A stretch of DNA of 19,633 nt, from positions 1 to 19,633 of the forward strand of contig DASSLY010000122.1 of NCBI GenBank assembly GCA_035689185.1, in the 5' to 3' direction. The translations under genes were made by a program, and so were the position numbers. Below, one piece after another: positions 7,273-14,929 of the stretch; the first letter of the stretch is position 1; the number at the start of each line of letters is the position of its first letter. Origin of the DNA: DASSLY01 sp035689185. Lineage in GTDB: Bacteria > Actinomycetota > Actinomycetes > Actinomycetales > Dermatophilaceae. Below the pieces are notes generated by a model. That model did no database searches and was not told the DNA's origin. It worked only from the letters and a program-made list of their open reading frames with translations.

Positions 7273-8486
7273 GCGGCGGCCTGGCCCAGCTGGGCAACGA
7301 CCTGTACACCGGGCGGCGCTCGATCGACTTCGTCGGCCGCCAGCGCTTCTGGTACGCCATCTCCGCCGGGTTGCTGCTGCTGGCCGCGGTGGGGCTGTTC
7401 GGGCGGCACCTCAACCTGGGCCTGGAGTTCCGCGGCGGGTCAGAGTTCCGGGTGTCCCAGGTAGCCAGCCTGGACAACTACGAGCAGCGAGCCAAAGACG
7501 CGGTCGGGTCCCTGGCCGGAGAGTCCGACGTGACCGTCACCACGATCGGGACCGACGGCGTCCGGGTGCAGACCGAGCAGTTCAACGACGCCCGCACCAA
7601 CACCGTCAAGACCGCGCTGGCCCGCACGTTCGGCGTCGCCACCGACAAGATCACCTCCTCCGAGATCGGCCCGTCCTGGGGTGCGTCCATCAGCAACCAG
7701 GCCGTCAAGGGCCTGGTCGTGTTCCTGGTCCTGGTCTCCCTGGTCCTCGCCGCGTACTTCCGCACCTGGAAGATGGCGCTGTCCGCACTGGTGGCGCTGG
7801 TGCACGACCTGCTCATCACGGTCGGCATCTACGCCCTGGCCGGCTTCGAGGTGACCCCCGCGTCGGTGATCGGCTTCCTCACCATCCTCGGCTACTCCCT
7901 CTACGACACCGTCGTGGTTTTCGACAAGGTGCGGGAGAACACCAACCAGGCCCGGCACACCGGCCGCCGAAGCTACTCTCAGGCCGCCAACCTCGCCGTG
8001 AACCAGACCCTGGTGCGGTCGATCAACACCTCCGTGGTGGCACTCCTGCCGGTGACCGCCATCCTCGTCGTCGGGTTCAGCCTGCTGGGGCCGGGCACCC
8101 TGCTCGACCTCAGCCTGGCGCTGTTCGTCGGGATCGCCACCGGCACGTACTCCTCCATCTTCATCGCCACGCCCCTGCTGGCGGACCTGCGCGAGCGGGA
8201 GCCGGCGATGAAGGACTTGGCGCGGCGGGCCCAGCGCTACCAGCAGGGCCGGGCCGGCCAGCCCGGTGTGCGGGTGCTGCCGGACGGCTCGATCGCCGAG
8301 GACGAGCCGTCGCCGTTGGTCACCGAGGGCCGGGTGGAGCAAGCCGATGCCGGCGCGGCGTCGGTCCAGGACGAGGCCGCGGCAGGTGCCGCGCCAACCC
8401 ACACACTGACCGGCCGAGAGATCCACAGGTATGCCCAGACCGGCCCGCGCAACCAGCCGCGGCGGCAGCCGAAGTCCAAGCGCTAG
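7269..8486 (+). CDS. secF: Protein translocase subunit SecF
   Basis: SecF is the second half of the SecDF proton-driven export motor. The 405-residue product has membrane segments at about 29-45, 147-163, 169-191, 198-218, 251-273 and 279-303, the external GLEFRGG motif (51-57) and the signature ILGYSLYDTVVVFDKVREN (about 207-225). After the last span comes a hydrophilic, Ala/Glu-rich cytoplasmic tail of about 100 residues that ends in a basic cluster (QPRRQPKSKR). The ATG overlaps the secD stop. apt follows 28 nt downstream, probably on the same transcript. Confidence 0.96.
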   Translation: MSGGLAQLGNDLYTGRRSIDFVGRQRFWYAISAGLLLLAAVGLFGRHLNLGLEFRGGSEFRVSQVASLDNYEQRAKDAVGSLAGESDVTVTTIGTDGVRVQTEQFNDARTNTVKTALARTFGVATDKITSSEIGPSWGASISNQAVKGLVVFLVLVSLVLAAYFRTWKMALSALVALVHDLLITVGIYALAGFEVTPASVIGFLTILGYSLYDTVVVFDKVRENTNQARHTGRRSYSQAANLAVNQTLVRSINTSVVALLPVTAILVVGFSLLGPGTLLDLSLALFVGIATGTYSSIFIATPLLADLREREPAMKDLARRAQRYQQGRAGQPGVRVLPDGSIAEDEPSPLVTEGRVEQADAGAASVQDEAAAGAAPTHTLTGREIHRYAQTGPRNQPRRQPKSKR

Positions 8487-8514
8487 CGGCCACGCGACAT
8501 ACCGGCCGTATGCC

Positions 8515-9039
8515 GTGAACGCTCCGCTCGCCGACCTGGTCGCCTGCCGCCTGCGAGACGTCGCCGACTTCCCGGCGCCGGGGATCCTGTTCAAGGACAT
8601 CGCCCCGCTGCTGGCCGACGGCGCGGCGTTCGGCGCGGTCGTCCGGGACGTGGCCAGCCGCCATCCGCGGGTGGACCTGGTCGCCGGCATCGAGGCCCGG
8701 GGGTTCGTGCTCGGGGCCGCGGTCGCGCACCGGCTGGGGGTGGGGTTCCTGCCGGTGCGCAAGGCCGGCAAGCTGCCCGGGTCGACGCTGCACGCGGACT
8801 ACGACCTGGAGTACGGCACCGCCCGGATCGAGGTGCAGGCGGACGCGGTCCGGGCGGGCGCGCGGGTCGTGCTCGTCGACGACGTGCTGGCGACGGGCGG
8901 CACTGCCCTGGCCGCGTGGCAGCTGCTCGGGCGTGCCGGCGCCGACGTGGTGGCGTTCGAGACCGTGGTCGAGCTGTCGTTCCTGCTCGGCCGGGCCCGG
9001 CTCGGGGCCCGGACCGTGCACAGCGTGCTCACGGTCTGA
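8515..9039 (+). CDS. apt: Adenine phosphoribosyltransferase
   Basis: Apt salvages adenine with PRPP to form AMP in the cytosol. The 174-residue product has the family length and motifs: FPAPGILFKDIAPLL near the N-terminus (19-33), GIEARGF (58-64), VRKAGKLPG (81-89) and the PRPP loop VLVDDVLATGGT (119-130). I chose the GTG at 8515 (MNAPLADLVACRLRDV) because it gives the normal N-terminus. There is no clear Shine-Dalgarno sequence in the 28-nt gap after secF, so translation may depend on coupling to secF. The gene often sits between secF and rel in actinomycetes. Confidence 0.94.
   Translation: MNAPLADLVACRLRDVADFPAPGILFKDIAPLLADGAAFGAVVRDVASRHPRVDLVAGIEARGFVLGAAVAHRLGVGFLPVRKAGKLPGSTLHADYDLEYGTARIEVQADAVRAGARVVLVDDVLATGGTALAAWQLLGRAGADVVAFETVVELSFLLGRARLGARTVHSVLTV
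9012..9036 (+). terminator. Hairpin at the 3' end of apt
   Basis: GACCGTG (9012-9018) and CACGGTC (9030-9036) form a perfect 7-bp stem with an 11-nt loop ending just before the apt TGA. CCGGA/TCCGG on the outside can add pairs. It lies directly upstream of the rel promoter and could terminate the sec-apt transcript. Confidence 0.4.
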
Positions 9040-9052
9040 TCCGGCGCGCGCC

Positions 9053-9058
9053 TAGAAT
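9053..9058 (+). promoter_or_regulatory. -10 element (TAGAAT) of rel, leaderless
   Basis: TAGAAT ends 6 nt before the rel ATG. There is no Shine-Dalgarno sequence in between, so the mRNA is probably leaderless. The whole promoter lies within about 30 bp of the apt stop. Confidence 0.6.
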
Positions 9059-9064
9059 CGCGTC

Positions 9065-11470
9065 ATGAGCGAGGAGCGCCAGGCCGGGACGCCGGTGGTG
9101 GACGCCCTGCTCCCGGCCGCGGCCGCACCGGTGCCGTTGGTGCCGCCGCCCGCGCCGCCCGCGTCGCGCGGCAGGCCGCCGGACCTCGGCGACACCCCCA
9201 CGGGCCCGATCCCGACCACCGCCCGCGTCCGGGCCCGGCTGGCCCGGTTCGGCGGCCCCAAGTCGCAGGACTACCCGGTGCTCGAGCCGCTGCTGAGGGT
9301 GGTGCGCGAGACCCACCCCAAGGCCGACGTCGGCATCATCGAGCGGGCCTACGCGGTGGCCGACGCGGCCCACCGCGGTCAGCTGCGCAGCAGCGGCGAC
9401 GCCTACATCACCCACCCGCTGGCCGTGACCTCCATCCTGGCCGAGCTCGGCATGACCCCGGTGACCCTGGCCGCGTCACTGCTGCACGACGTCGTGGAGG
9501 ACACCCCGGTCGGGCTGGGCCAGATCCGTCGTGAGTTCGGCGACGAGGTCGCCATGCTCGTCGACGGCGTGACCAAGCTGGACCGGGTCACCTACGGCGA
9601 GGCGGCCCAGGCCGAGACGGTCCGCAAGATGGTCGTGGCCATGGCGCGGGACATCCGGGTGCTGGTGATCAAGCTGGCCGACCGGCTGCACAACGCGCGC
9701 ACCTGGCGGCACGTCTCGCCGGAGTCGGCCCGGCGCAAGGCGAAGGAGACCCTGGAGATCTACGCCCCGCTGGCGCACCGGCTGGGGATGAACACCATCA
9801 AGTGGGAGCTGGAGGATCTGTCCTTCGCGACCCTGTACCCGGGGGTGTACGACGAGATCGTCCGGATGGTCGCCGGCAGGGCGCCGGCCCGCGATGAGTA
9901 CCTCGCCACCGTGCGCAACTTCGTGGTGGAGGACCTGCGGGCGGCCAAGATCAAGGCGGTCGTCACCGGCCGGCCCAAGCACTACTACTCCGTGTACCAG
10001 AAGATGATCGTGCGGGGCCGGGACTTCGAGGAGATCTACGACCTGATCGCGGTCCGGGTGCTGGTGGAATCGGTGCGCGACTGTTACGCGGCCCTGGGAG
10101 CACTGCACGCGCGGTGGAACCCACTTCCGGGGCGGTTCAAGGACTACATCGCGATGCCCAAGTTCAACATGTACCAGTCGCTGCACACGACCGTGATCGG
10201 GCCGCAGGGCAAGCCGGTGGAGATCCAGATCCGCACCCATGCGATGCACCGGCGGGCCGAGTACGGCGTCGCCGCGCACTGGAAGTACAAGGACGACGTC
10301 TCCGGCGGCCCGCGTAGCAGCGACGGGGTCAACGACATGGCCTGGCTGCGCCAGCTACTGGACTGGCAGAAGGAGACCGCGGACCCGGGGGAGTTCCTCG
10401 ACTCGCTGCGGTTCGAGATCAACGCGCGCGAGGTCTTCGTCTTCACCCCCAAGGGCGAGGTGATGTCGCTGCCCGCCGGCGCCACACCCGTGGACTTCGC
10501 CTACGCCGTGCACACCGAGGTCGGTCACCGCTGCATCGGGGGCCGGGTCAACGGCCGGTTGGTGCCGCTGGAGTCGACCCTGGAGAACGGCGACGTGGTC
10601 GAGATCCTGACCTCCAAGGCCGAGGGCGCCGGGCCTTCCCGGGACTGGCTCAGCTTCGTGCGCAGCCCTCGGGCGCGGAACAAGATCCGTCAGTGGTTCT
10701 CCAAGGAGCGTCGCGAGGAGGCCATCGAGCAGGGCAAGGACTCGATAGCCAAGGTGATGCGCAAGCAGGGCCTGCCGCTGGTGCGGCTGATGACCGCGGA
10801 CGCCATAGCCGCGGTCGTGGGCGAACTGCGCTACGCCGACGTGGCCGCCCTGTATGCCGCGGTCGGTGACGGACACGTCTCGGCCCAGCATGTGGTCTCA
10901 CGCCTGGTCGCCTCGCTGGGCGGGGAGGAGGGCGCCAGCGAGGACCTCGCCGAAGCCACCTCACCGACCGCGCTCGGTCGCCGGCCCCGGGTCGGTGACC
11001 CCGGCGTCGTGGTGGTCGGGGCGCCGGAGGTGTGGGCCAAGCTGGCCAGGTGCTGCACGCCCGTCCCCGGCGACGCCATCGTCGGCTTCATCACCCGGGG
11101 GTCGGGGGTCTCGGTTCACCGCTCGGACTGCTCGAACCTGCACAGCCTGAAGTCCGAGCCGGAGCGGCTGATCGACGTCGAGTGGTCCCCCCAGGCCGGC
11201 AGCATCTTCCTGGTGCAGCTCCAGGTGGAGGCGCTGGACCGCAACCGGCTGCTGTCGGACGTGACGCGGATCCTGTCCGATCACCACGTGAACATCCTGT
11301 CCGCGAGCGTGGCCACCTCCAAGGACCGGGTGGCGATGTCCCGGTTCACCTTCGAGATGGGCGACCCAGGCCACCTCGACCACGTCATCAAGGCGGTCCG
11401 CAAGATCGACGGGGTGTTCGACGTGTACCGCGTCACCGAGGGCAAGCGGCATATCCCCAACCCGGGCTGA
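9065..11470 (+). CDS. rel: Bifunctional (p)ppGpp synthetase/hydrolase (Rel/RSH)
   Basis: This enzyme makes and degrades the alarmone (p)ppGpp during the stringent response. The 801-residue product has the full long-RSH architecture: an HD hydrolase domain with HD-x2-ED at 141-146 (LLHDVVEDT) and KLADRLHN (203-210); a synthetase domain with RFKDYIAMPK (357-366) and YQSLHTTVIGP (370-380); a TGS domain (about 456-515); a helical/zinc-finger-like region with ARCCTPVPGD (661-670); and a C-terminal ACT domain (about 715-790). The intact hydrolase residues and the RFKD form of the synthetase motif mark a bifunctional Rel rather than a monofunctional RelA. Residues 15-50 are a Pro/Ala-rich extension. 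The ATG is set by the leaderless promoter. Confidence 0.96.
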   Translation: MSEERQAGTPVVDALLPAAAAPVPLVPPPAPPASRGRPPDLGDTPTGPIPTTARVRARLARFGGPKSQDYPVLEPLLRVVRETHPKADVGIIERAYAVADAAHRGQLRSSGDAYITHPLAVTSILAELGMTPVTLAASLLHDVVEDTPVGLGQIRREFGDEVAMLVDGVTKLDRVTYGEAAQAETVRKMVVAMARDIRVLVIKLADRLHNARTWRHVSPESARRKAKETLEIYAPLAHRLGMNTIKWELEDLSFATLYPGVYDEIVRMVAGRAPARDEYLATVRNFVVEDLRAAKIKAVVTGRPKHYYSVYQKMIVRGRDFEEIYDLIAVRVLVESVRDCYAALGALHARWNPLPGRFKDYIAMPKFNMYQSLHTTVIGPQGKPVEIQIRTHAMHRRAEYGVAAHWKYKDDVSGGPRSSDGVNDMAWLRQLLDWQKETADPGEFLDSLRFEINAREVFVFTPKGEVMSLPAGATPVDFAYAVHTEVGHRCIGGRVNGRLVPLESTLENGDVVEILTSKAEGAGPSRDWLSFVRSPRARNKIRQWFSKERREEAIEQGKDSIAKVMRKQGLPLVRLMTADAIAAVVGELRYADVAALYAAVGDGHVSAQHVVSRLVASLGGEEGASEDLAEATSPTALGRRPRVGDPGVVVVGAPEVWAKLARCCTPVPGDAIVGFITRGSGVSVHRSDCSNLHSLKSEPERLIDVEWSPQAGSIFLVQLQVEALDRNRLLSDVTRILSDHHVNILSASVATSKDRVAMSRFTFEMGDPGHLDHVIKAVRKIDGVFDVYRVTEGKRHIPNPG

Positions 11471-11475
11471 GGCTC

Positions 11476-11495
11476 GACCGACCCCGGGGCCGGTC
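11476..11495. terminator. Bidirectional hairpin between rel and the DUF349 gene
   Basis: The 29-bp gap between the converging genes holds GACCG (11476-11480) and CGGTC (11491-11495), with CC/GG pairs inside across one A/C mismatch. A single small hairpin could serve both strands. Confidence 0.4.
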
Positions 11496-11499
11496 CACC

Positions 11500-13227
11500 T
11501 CAGCGGGTGAACTCGGCCAGCCCGGAGCGTGCCTGTTCCAGCCACTGCTCGCGCGCCGACAAGGCCGCCCGCGCGTCCGCGATCTTCTGCGCGTTGCCGG
11601 ACTCGGTGGCCTTGGCCAGTTCGCGCCGGAGCCCGGCCACCGCGGCATCGAGCTGGTCCACCAGGCTTCGCGCCCGCGCGGCCGCCTCCGGGTTGGATCT
11701 CTTCCACCGCTGCTCGTCGGCGTCGCGGACCGTCTGCTCGACCCGGCGCATCGCCTTGTCGATCCGCTCCATGTCGGCCCGCGGGACCTTGCCGGCCCGG
11801 TCCCAGCGGTCCTGGATGCCGCGCAAGGACGCCTTCGCCGCCTCCAGGTCGGTGATCGGCAGCAACGCCTCGGCCTCCCGGAGCAAGCCCTCCTTGGTCG
11901 CCAGGTTGGCCTGGAAGTGCTCGTTCTCGGTGGCGACGACCTTGTCCTTGGCCGCGAAGAAGCTGTCCTGGGCGGCCTTGAACCGGGTCCACAGCGCGTC
12001 GTCGTCGGCCCGGGAGGCCCGCCCCGCCTCGCGCCAGCGTTCCATCAGCCGCTTGAACGCCGACGCCGTCGGGGCCCAGTCCCTGCTGGTCGCCAGCTGC
12101 TCGGCCTGCTTGACCAGCTCCTCCTTGACCGACTTGGCCTGGCCCTGAACGCTGTCCAGCTGGGCGAAGTGCACCCGCCGCGCCTTGTCGAACCCGTTCC
12201 GGGCAGCGCTGAATCGTTGCCACAGCGCGCCCTCGGACTCCCGGTCCAGCTTCGGGCCGGAGCGCTGCATCCGCTTCCACTCCTCCAGCAGCTCGCGCAT
12301 CCGGTTGCCGGAGGACTTCCACTGCACCTTCTCCACCGGCTGGGCGGCGATGGCTTCCGCCTCCGCCACGACCTTCTCGCGCTCAGCCCTGCCCGCCTCG
12401 CGGGCGGCTGCCCGCGCCGCCCCTTCCACGGCCCGCTTGGCCTCGACGGCGGCGGCGATCTCGGCGACCTTGGCCTCCAGCGCGGCGAGGTCACCGACGG
12501 CCTTGACGTCGGTGGTCTGCTCGCGCAGCTTGGCCAGCCCCTCGCTCCCCTCCCGGGACGACAGGTCGGTGTGCTGCACCCGTTGCAGCAGCAAGTCCGC
12601 GGCCGCGGACACCTCGTCGAACTTGCGGGCGAAGTACTGCAGCGCCTCGCCGGGGCTCGCGCCTGGGTAGGACCCGACCTCGCGCTCGCCATCCGCGGTC
12701 CTGACGTAGACGGTCCCGTCCTCGCCCACCCGCCCGTATGCGGTGTTGCGGCTCCCAGCCGCGGCGTGCAGGCGAGCCGCCAGTGCCGCCGGGCTCGGCA
12801 CCGCCGGGGCCACAACCGGCTCGGTGTCGGTTGCGGTTTCGGGTTCGGGCGCCGGCTGCGGCTCGGACTCAAGCTCGAGCTCGGTGGCCGCCGCGACGGC
12901 GGGTCCGGTTTCGGGCTCGGGCTCGGCAGCCTCCGCGACGGCGGGTCCGGCTTCCGGCTCGGGCTCGGGCTCGGTGGCCGCCGCGACGGCGGGTCCGGTT
13001 TTGGGCTCGGGCTCGGGCTCGGTGGCCGCCGCGACGGCGGGTCCGGTTTCAGGCTCGATGGCCGGTTGCGGCTCGGGCTCGGTGGCCGGCCCTGACTCGT
13101 GGTCCAAAGTCGGCGCCGAACGAGTCAGCGCCAGGGCGGTCTCATCCTGTCCCGCGGAGTCCGCCCCGGCGGACCGCTGGGCCGTTAGCTCCTCGGACGC
13201 AGCCGGGGTCGGGAACTCCTCGCTCAC
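11500..13227 (-). CDS. DUF349 coiled-coil protein with an acidic repeat N-terminus
   Basis: Function unknown. Residue numbers here count from the upstream GTG at 13233. Three DUF349-type helical repeats are recognisable: about 303-358 (WKSSGNRMRELLEEWKRM), 385-441 (AFKRLMERWREAGRA) and 462-515 (LRGIQDRWDRAGKVPRADM). A long predicted coiled coil spans about 240-300. A small conserved segment at 164-206 (AYGRVGEDGTVYVRTADG) precedes them. Residues 50-135 are low-complexity EPEPE/TGPAVAAA repeats. Of two GTG candidates, 13227 has the better ribosome site (AAGGGG, 5 nt spacing); 13233 overlaps the isomerase stop as GTGA and adds two residues. It lies downstream of the isomerase gene and converges on rel. 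No enzymatic motif is visible. Confidence 0.85.
   Translation of the reverse strand: MSEEFPTPAASEELTAQRSAGADSAGQDETALALTRSAPTLDHESGPATEPEPQPAIEPETGPAVAAATEPEPEPKTGPAVAAATEPEPEPEAGPAVAEAAEPEPETGPAVAAATELELESEPQPAPEPETATDTEPVVAPAVPSPAALAARLHAAAGSRNTAYGRVGEDGTVYVRTADGEREVGSYPGASPGEALQYFARKFDEVSAAADLLLQRVQHTDLSSREGSEGLAKLREQTTDVKAVGDLAALEAKVAEIAAAVEAKRAVEGAARAAAREAGRAEREKVVAEAEAIAAQPVEKVQWKSSGNRMRELLEEWKRMQRSGPKLDRESEGALWQRFSAARNGFDKARRVHFAQLDSVQGQAKSVKEELVKQAEQLATSRDWAPTASAFKRLMERWREAGRASRADDDALWTRFKAAQDSFFAAKDKVVATENEHFQANLATKEGLLREAEALLPITDLEAAKASLRGIQDRWDRAGKVPRADMERIDKAMRRVEQTVRDADEQRWKRSNPEAAARARSLVDQLDAAVAGLRRELAKATESGNAQKIADARAALSAREQWLEQARSGLAEFTR
12881..13070. repeat. In-frame tandem repeat within the DUF349 gene
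   Basis: Four copies of a unit beginning TCGGTGGCCGCCGCGACGGC (plus strand; second copy diverged) start at 12881, 12923, 12971 and 13019, spaced 42, 48 and 48 bp. A degenerate fifth start lies at 13079. All spacings are multiples of three, so the protein repeats a 14-16-residue TGPAVAAATEPEPEP unit. Such arrays change length by slippage. Confidence 0.85.
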
Positions 13228-13229
13228 GC

Positions 13230-14096
13230 TCACCCCTTCTTCTCGGCAACGACAACCTTGAGCAGGCTGATCGGCTGGTTGGGAGCGGTCTGGTCGGCGG
13301 CGGAGATGCCGGCCGCGGCGATCTTCTTGACCAGGTCCAGCCCCTTGGTCACCTTGCCGAAGATGGTGTACCCGGTCGGGTCCTGCAGGACCGTCTGCTG
13401 GTAGACGATGAAGAACTGTCCACCGTTGCTCTTCGGGTCTGATGTGCGCGCCATCGCCAGCGTCCCGGGCGGGTAGGTGAAGTCTGCGGGCGCGTTCTCC
13501 ACGCCGAAGCCGTAGCCAGGCCCACCTGTCCCAGTTCCGGTCGGGTCCCCGCACTGCAACACGTACAACCCCTGCGCCTGACCGGTGAGCCGGTGGCAGG
13601 GGCTGTCCACCCAGTACCCGGTCCGCGCCAGGTTGATGAACGACGACACCGCCTGCGGGGCCTTGGCCCCGTCGAGATCCACCACGATGTCGCCGCAGTT
13701 GGTGGTCATGGTGGCGACCCAGGTCTTCCCGCCGGCCAAGGTCGCGGGTGGCAGCGTCGCGGTGCGCTTGTCGGTGGGCGGTTTCGGTGCCGGGCGGCAA
13801 CCGGCCACGGTCTGCGCAGCGCTCGCGGTCGGGGACGTCGACCCCGTCGGGGTGGGCGCCGTGCTCGTCGGCGCCGTAGCCGGGGTGCTCGGTGAGGCTC
13901 CCGTGCTCGCCGTGCCGTCGTCGTTGCCCAGGGCGACGCTGAGCCCCACCAGCCCGCCGACCACAAGCAGGACCGCGACCACCACGCCGACGACCTGCTT
14001 GTTGCGCTGGCGCTCCGCGATCCGCTGGTCAAGCATGCTCTGGCGCTTCTCGTAGCGTCGCTTCTCGTATGCCCGGTCGCGGTCCTTCGGCGACAA
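13230..14096 (-). CDS. Membrane-anchored cyclophilin-type peptidyl-prolyl isomerase
   Basis: This 288-residue protein has a highly charged N-terminus (MSPKDRDRAYEKRRYEKRQ), one membrane segment (about 35-57), a Thr/Ser/Pro/Ala-rich linker (60-96) and an extracellular cyclophilin domain (about 125-285) with CHRLTGQAQGLYVLQCGDP (167-185), GTLAMARTSDPKSNGGQFFI (211-230) and GYTIFGKVTKGLDLV. The catalytic Arg (169) of the HR motif is present. It should assist folding of exported proteins. I chose a TTG start because AGGAGGAG lies 5 nt before it and homologues begin with a similar charged segment. The ATG at 14129 would add 11 residues but has no ribosome site. The stop overlaps the possible GTG at 13233 of the DUF349 gene. 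Confidence 0.88.
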   Translation of the reverse strand: MSPKDRDRAYEKRRYEKRQSMLDQRIAERQRNKQVVGVVVAVLLVVGGLVGLSVALGNDDGTASTGASPSTPATAPTSTAPTPTGSTSPTASAAQTVAGCRPAPKPPTDKRTATLPPATLAGGKTWVATMTTNCGDIVVDLDGAKAPQAVSSFINLARTGYWVDSPCHRLTGQAQGLYVLQCGDPTGTGTGGPGYGFGVENAPADFTYPPGTLAMARTSDPKSNGGQFFIVYQQTVLQDPTGYTIFGKVTKGLDLVKKIAAAGISAADQTAPNQPISLLKVVVAEKKG

Positions 14097-14153
14097 GCCG
14101 GCTCCTCCTCGATGTCCTGGTCGACCCATGCGGGGCGGCCCTGGCCGTCGGTC

Positions 14154-14159
14154 AGTCTA
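14154..14159 (-). promoter_or_regulatory. -10 element (TAGACT) of the isomerase-DUF349 operon
   Basis: Read on the minus strand, TAGACT predicts transcription from about 14147, giving a leader of about 50 nt to the TTG start. It is divergent from the metallo-hydrolase promoter, and 53 bp separate the two -10 elements. A stem with one bulge (14169-14177 with 14199-14206) lies between them. No -35 is clear. Confidence 0.45.
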
Positions 14160-14212
14160 GGCACCTCGTCCGGGCGCCGGCATACAGCCATCAGACACGC
14201 GCCGGACCGCAC

Positions 14213-14218
14213 TAGGCT
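14213..14218 (+). promoter_or_regulatory. -10 element (TAGGCT) of the metallo-hydrolase-hisS operon, leaderless
   Basis: TAGGCT ends 6 nt before the GTG at 14225, which has no Shine-Dalgarno sequence. CAGACA (14192-14197) is a weak -35 candidate with a short 15-bp spacer. Confidence 0.55.
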
Positions 14219-14224
14219 CGCCGG

Positions 14225-14929
14225 GTGCTGCTCCTCGGCTTCCCGGCGGCCGCGTTCGGGACCAACTGCTACGTCCTGGCGACCGGGCGCGGCCAGGAGT
14301 GCGTGGTGGTCGACCCCGGCATCGGGGTGGAGCGCCGGCTGGGCGAGTTGCTCGCCGAGCACGGGCTGCGGCCGGCCGCGGTGCTGCTGACGCACGGTCA
14401 CCTGGACCACGTGTATGCGGTGACGCCGGTCTGCGGGGCGGCGGGGGTCGCGGCCTACATCCACCGCGAGGACCGGTACCGGTTGCGTGACCCGCTGGCC
14501 CTGGTCGACGGGGGGCTGCTGGCCATGCTTGAGCAGCAGTTCGGGCAGCGGGCGACCTGGCGAGAACCGGACGACGTCGTCGAACTGGAGGAGTCGGCGA
14601 CGTTGCCGCTCGCCGGTCTGAGCTTCACGGTCCGCCACGCACCCGGTCACACCGAAGGATCGGTGCTGTTCCTGGTCGACGACGTGCCCTCGGACCTGGC
14701 CGGGTCGGAGGGCCTGACCCGCTCGGCCCTCAGCGGCGACGTGCTGTTCGCCGGTTCGATCGGCCGGACCGACCTGGTCGGCGGGGACGGTGCGGCGATG
14801 GCGCGGACCCTGCGCGAGGTCGTCCTGCCGCTTCCGGACGACACCCTCGTGCTGCCCGGTCACGGGCCGCTCACCAGCGTGGCGCGCGAGCGCGCGACCA
14901 ACCCCTACCTGCAAGGACTCCGCCCGTGA
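14225..14929 (+). CDS. MBL-fold metallo-hydrolase, glyoxalase II-like
   Basis: A complete 234-residue metallo-beta-lactamase-fold hydrolase. The zinc ligands are visible: THGHLDH (H57, H59, D61, H62), His142 in PGHTEGS, Asp172 in LSGDVLF and His213 in LPGHGP. This pattern is typical of the glyoxalase II / YcbL-type group, which hydrolyses thioesters, but the substrate cannot be read from sequence and actinomycetes usually lack glutathione. The gene overlaps hisS by GTGA. Its position before hisS is common in actinomycetes, and the pairing probably reflects shared expression rather than a shared pathway. The start is the leaderless GTG. Confidence 0.92.
   Translation: MLLLGFPAAAFGTNCYVLATGRGQECVVVDPGIGVERRLGELLAEHGLRPAAVLLTHGHLDHVYAVTPVCGAAGVAAYIHREDRYRLRDPLALVDGGLLAMLEQQFGQRATWREPDDVVELEESATLPLAGLSFTVRHAPGHTEGSVLFLVDDVPSDLAGSEGLTRSALSGDVLFAGSIGRTDLVGGDGAAMARTLREVVLPLPDDTLVLPGHGPLTSVARERATNPYLQGLRP

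Noticed and set aside
8431..8514. Longer apt starting at the ATG at 8431 inside secF
   Set aside because: It would overlap secF by 56 nt and add 28 residues unlike any Apt N-terminus.
12881..13090. Repeat array resembling CRISPR or intergenic repeats
   Set aside because: Spacings are all multiples of three, the repeats are contiguous and lie inside a coding frame, so this is a protein repeat.
11032..13095. Plus-strand open frame of 687 codons across the end of rel and the DUF349 gene
   Set aside because: It is out of frame with rel, antisense to the DUF349 gene, and ends in a low-complexity run that mirrors the EPEP repeat on the other strand.
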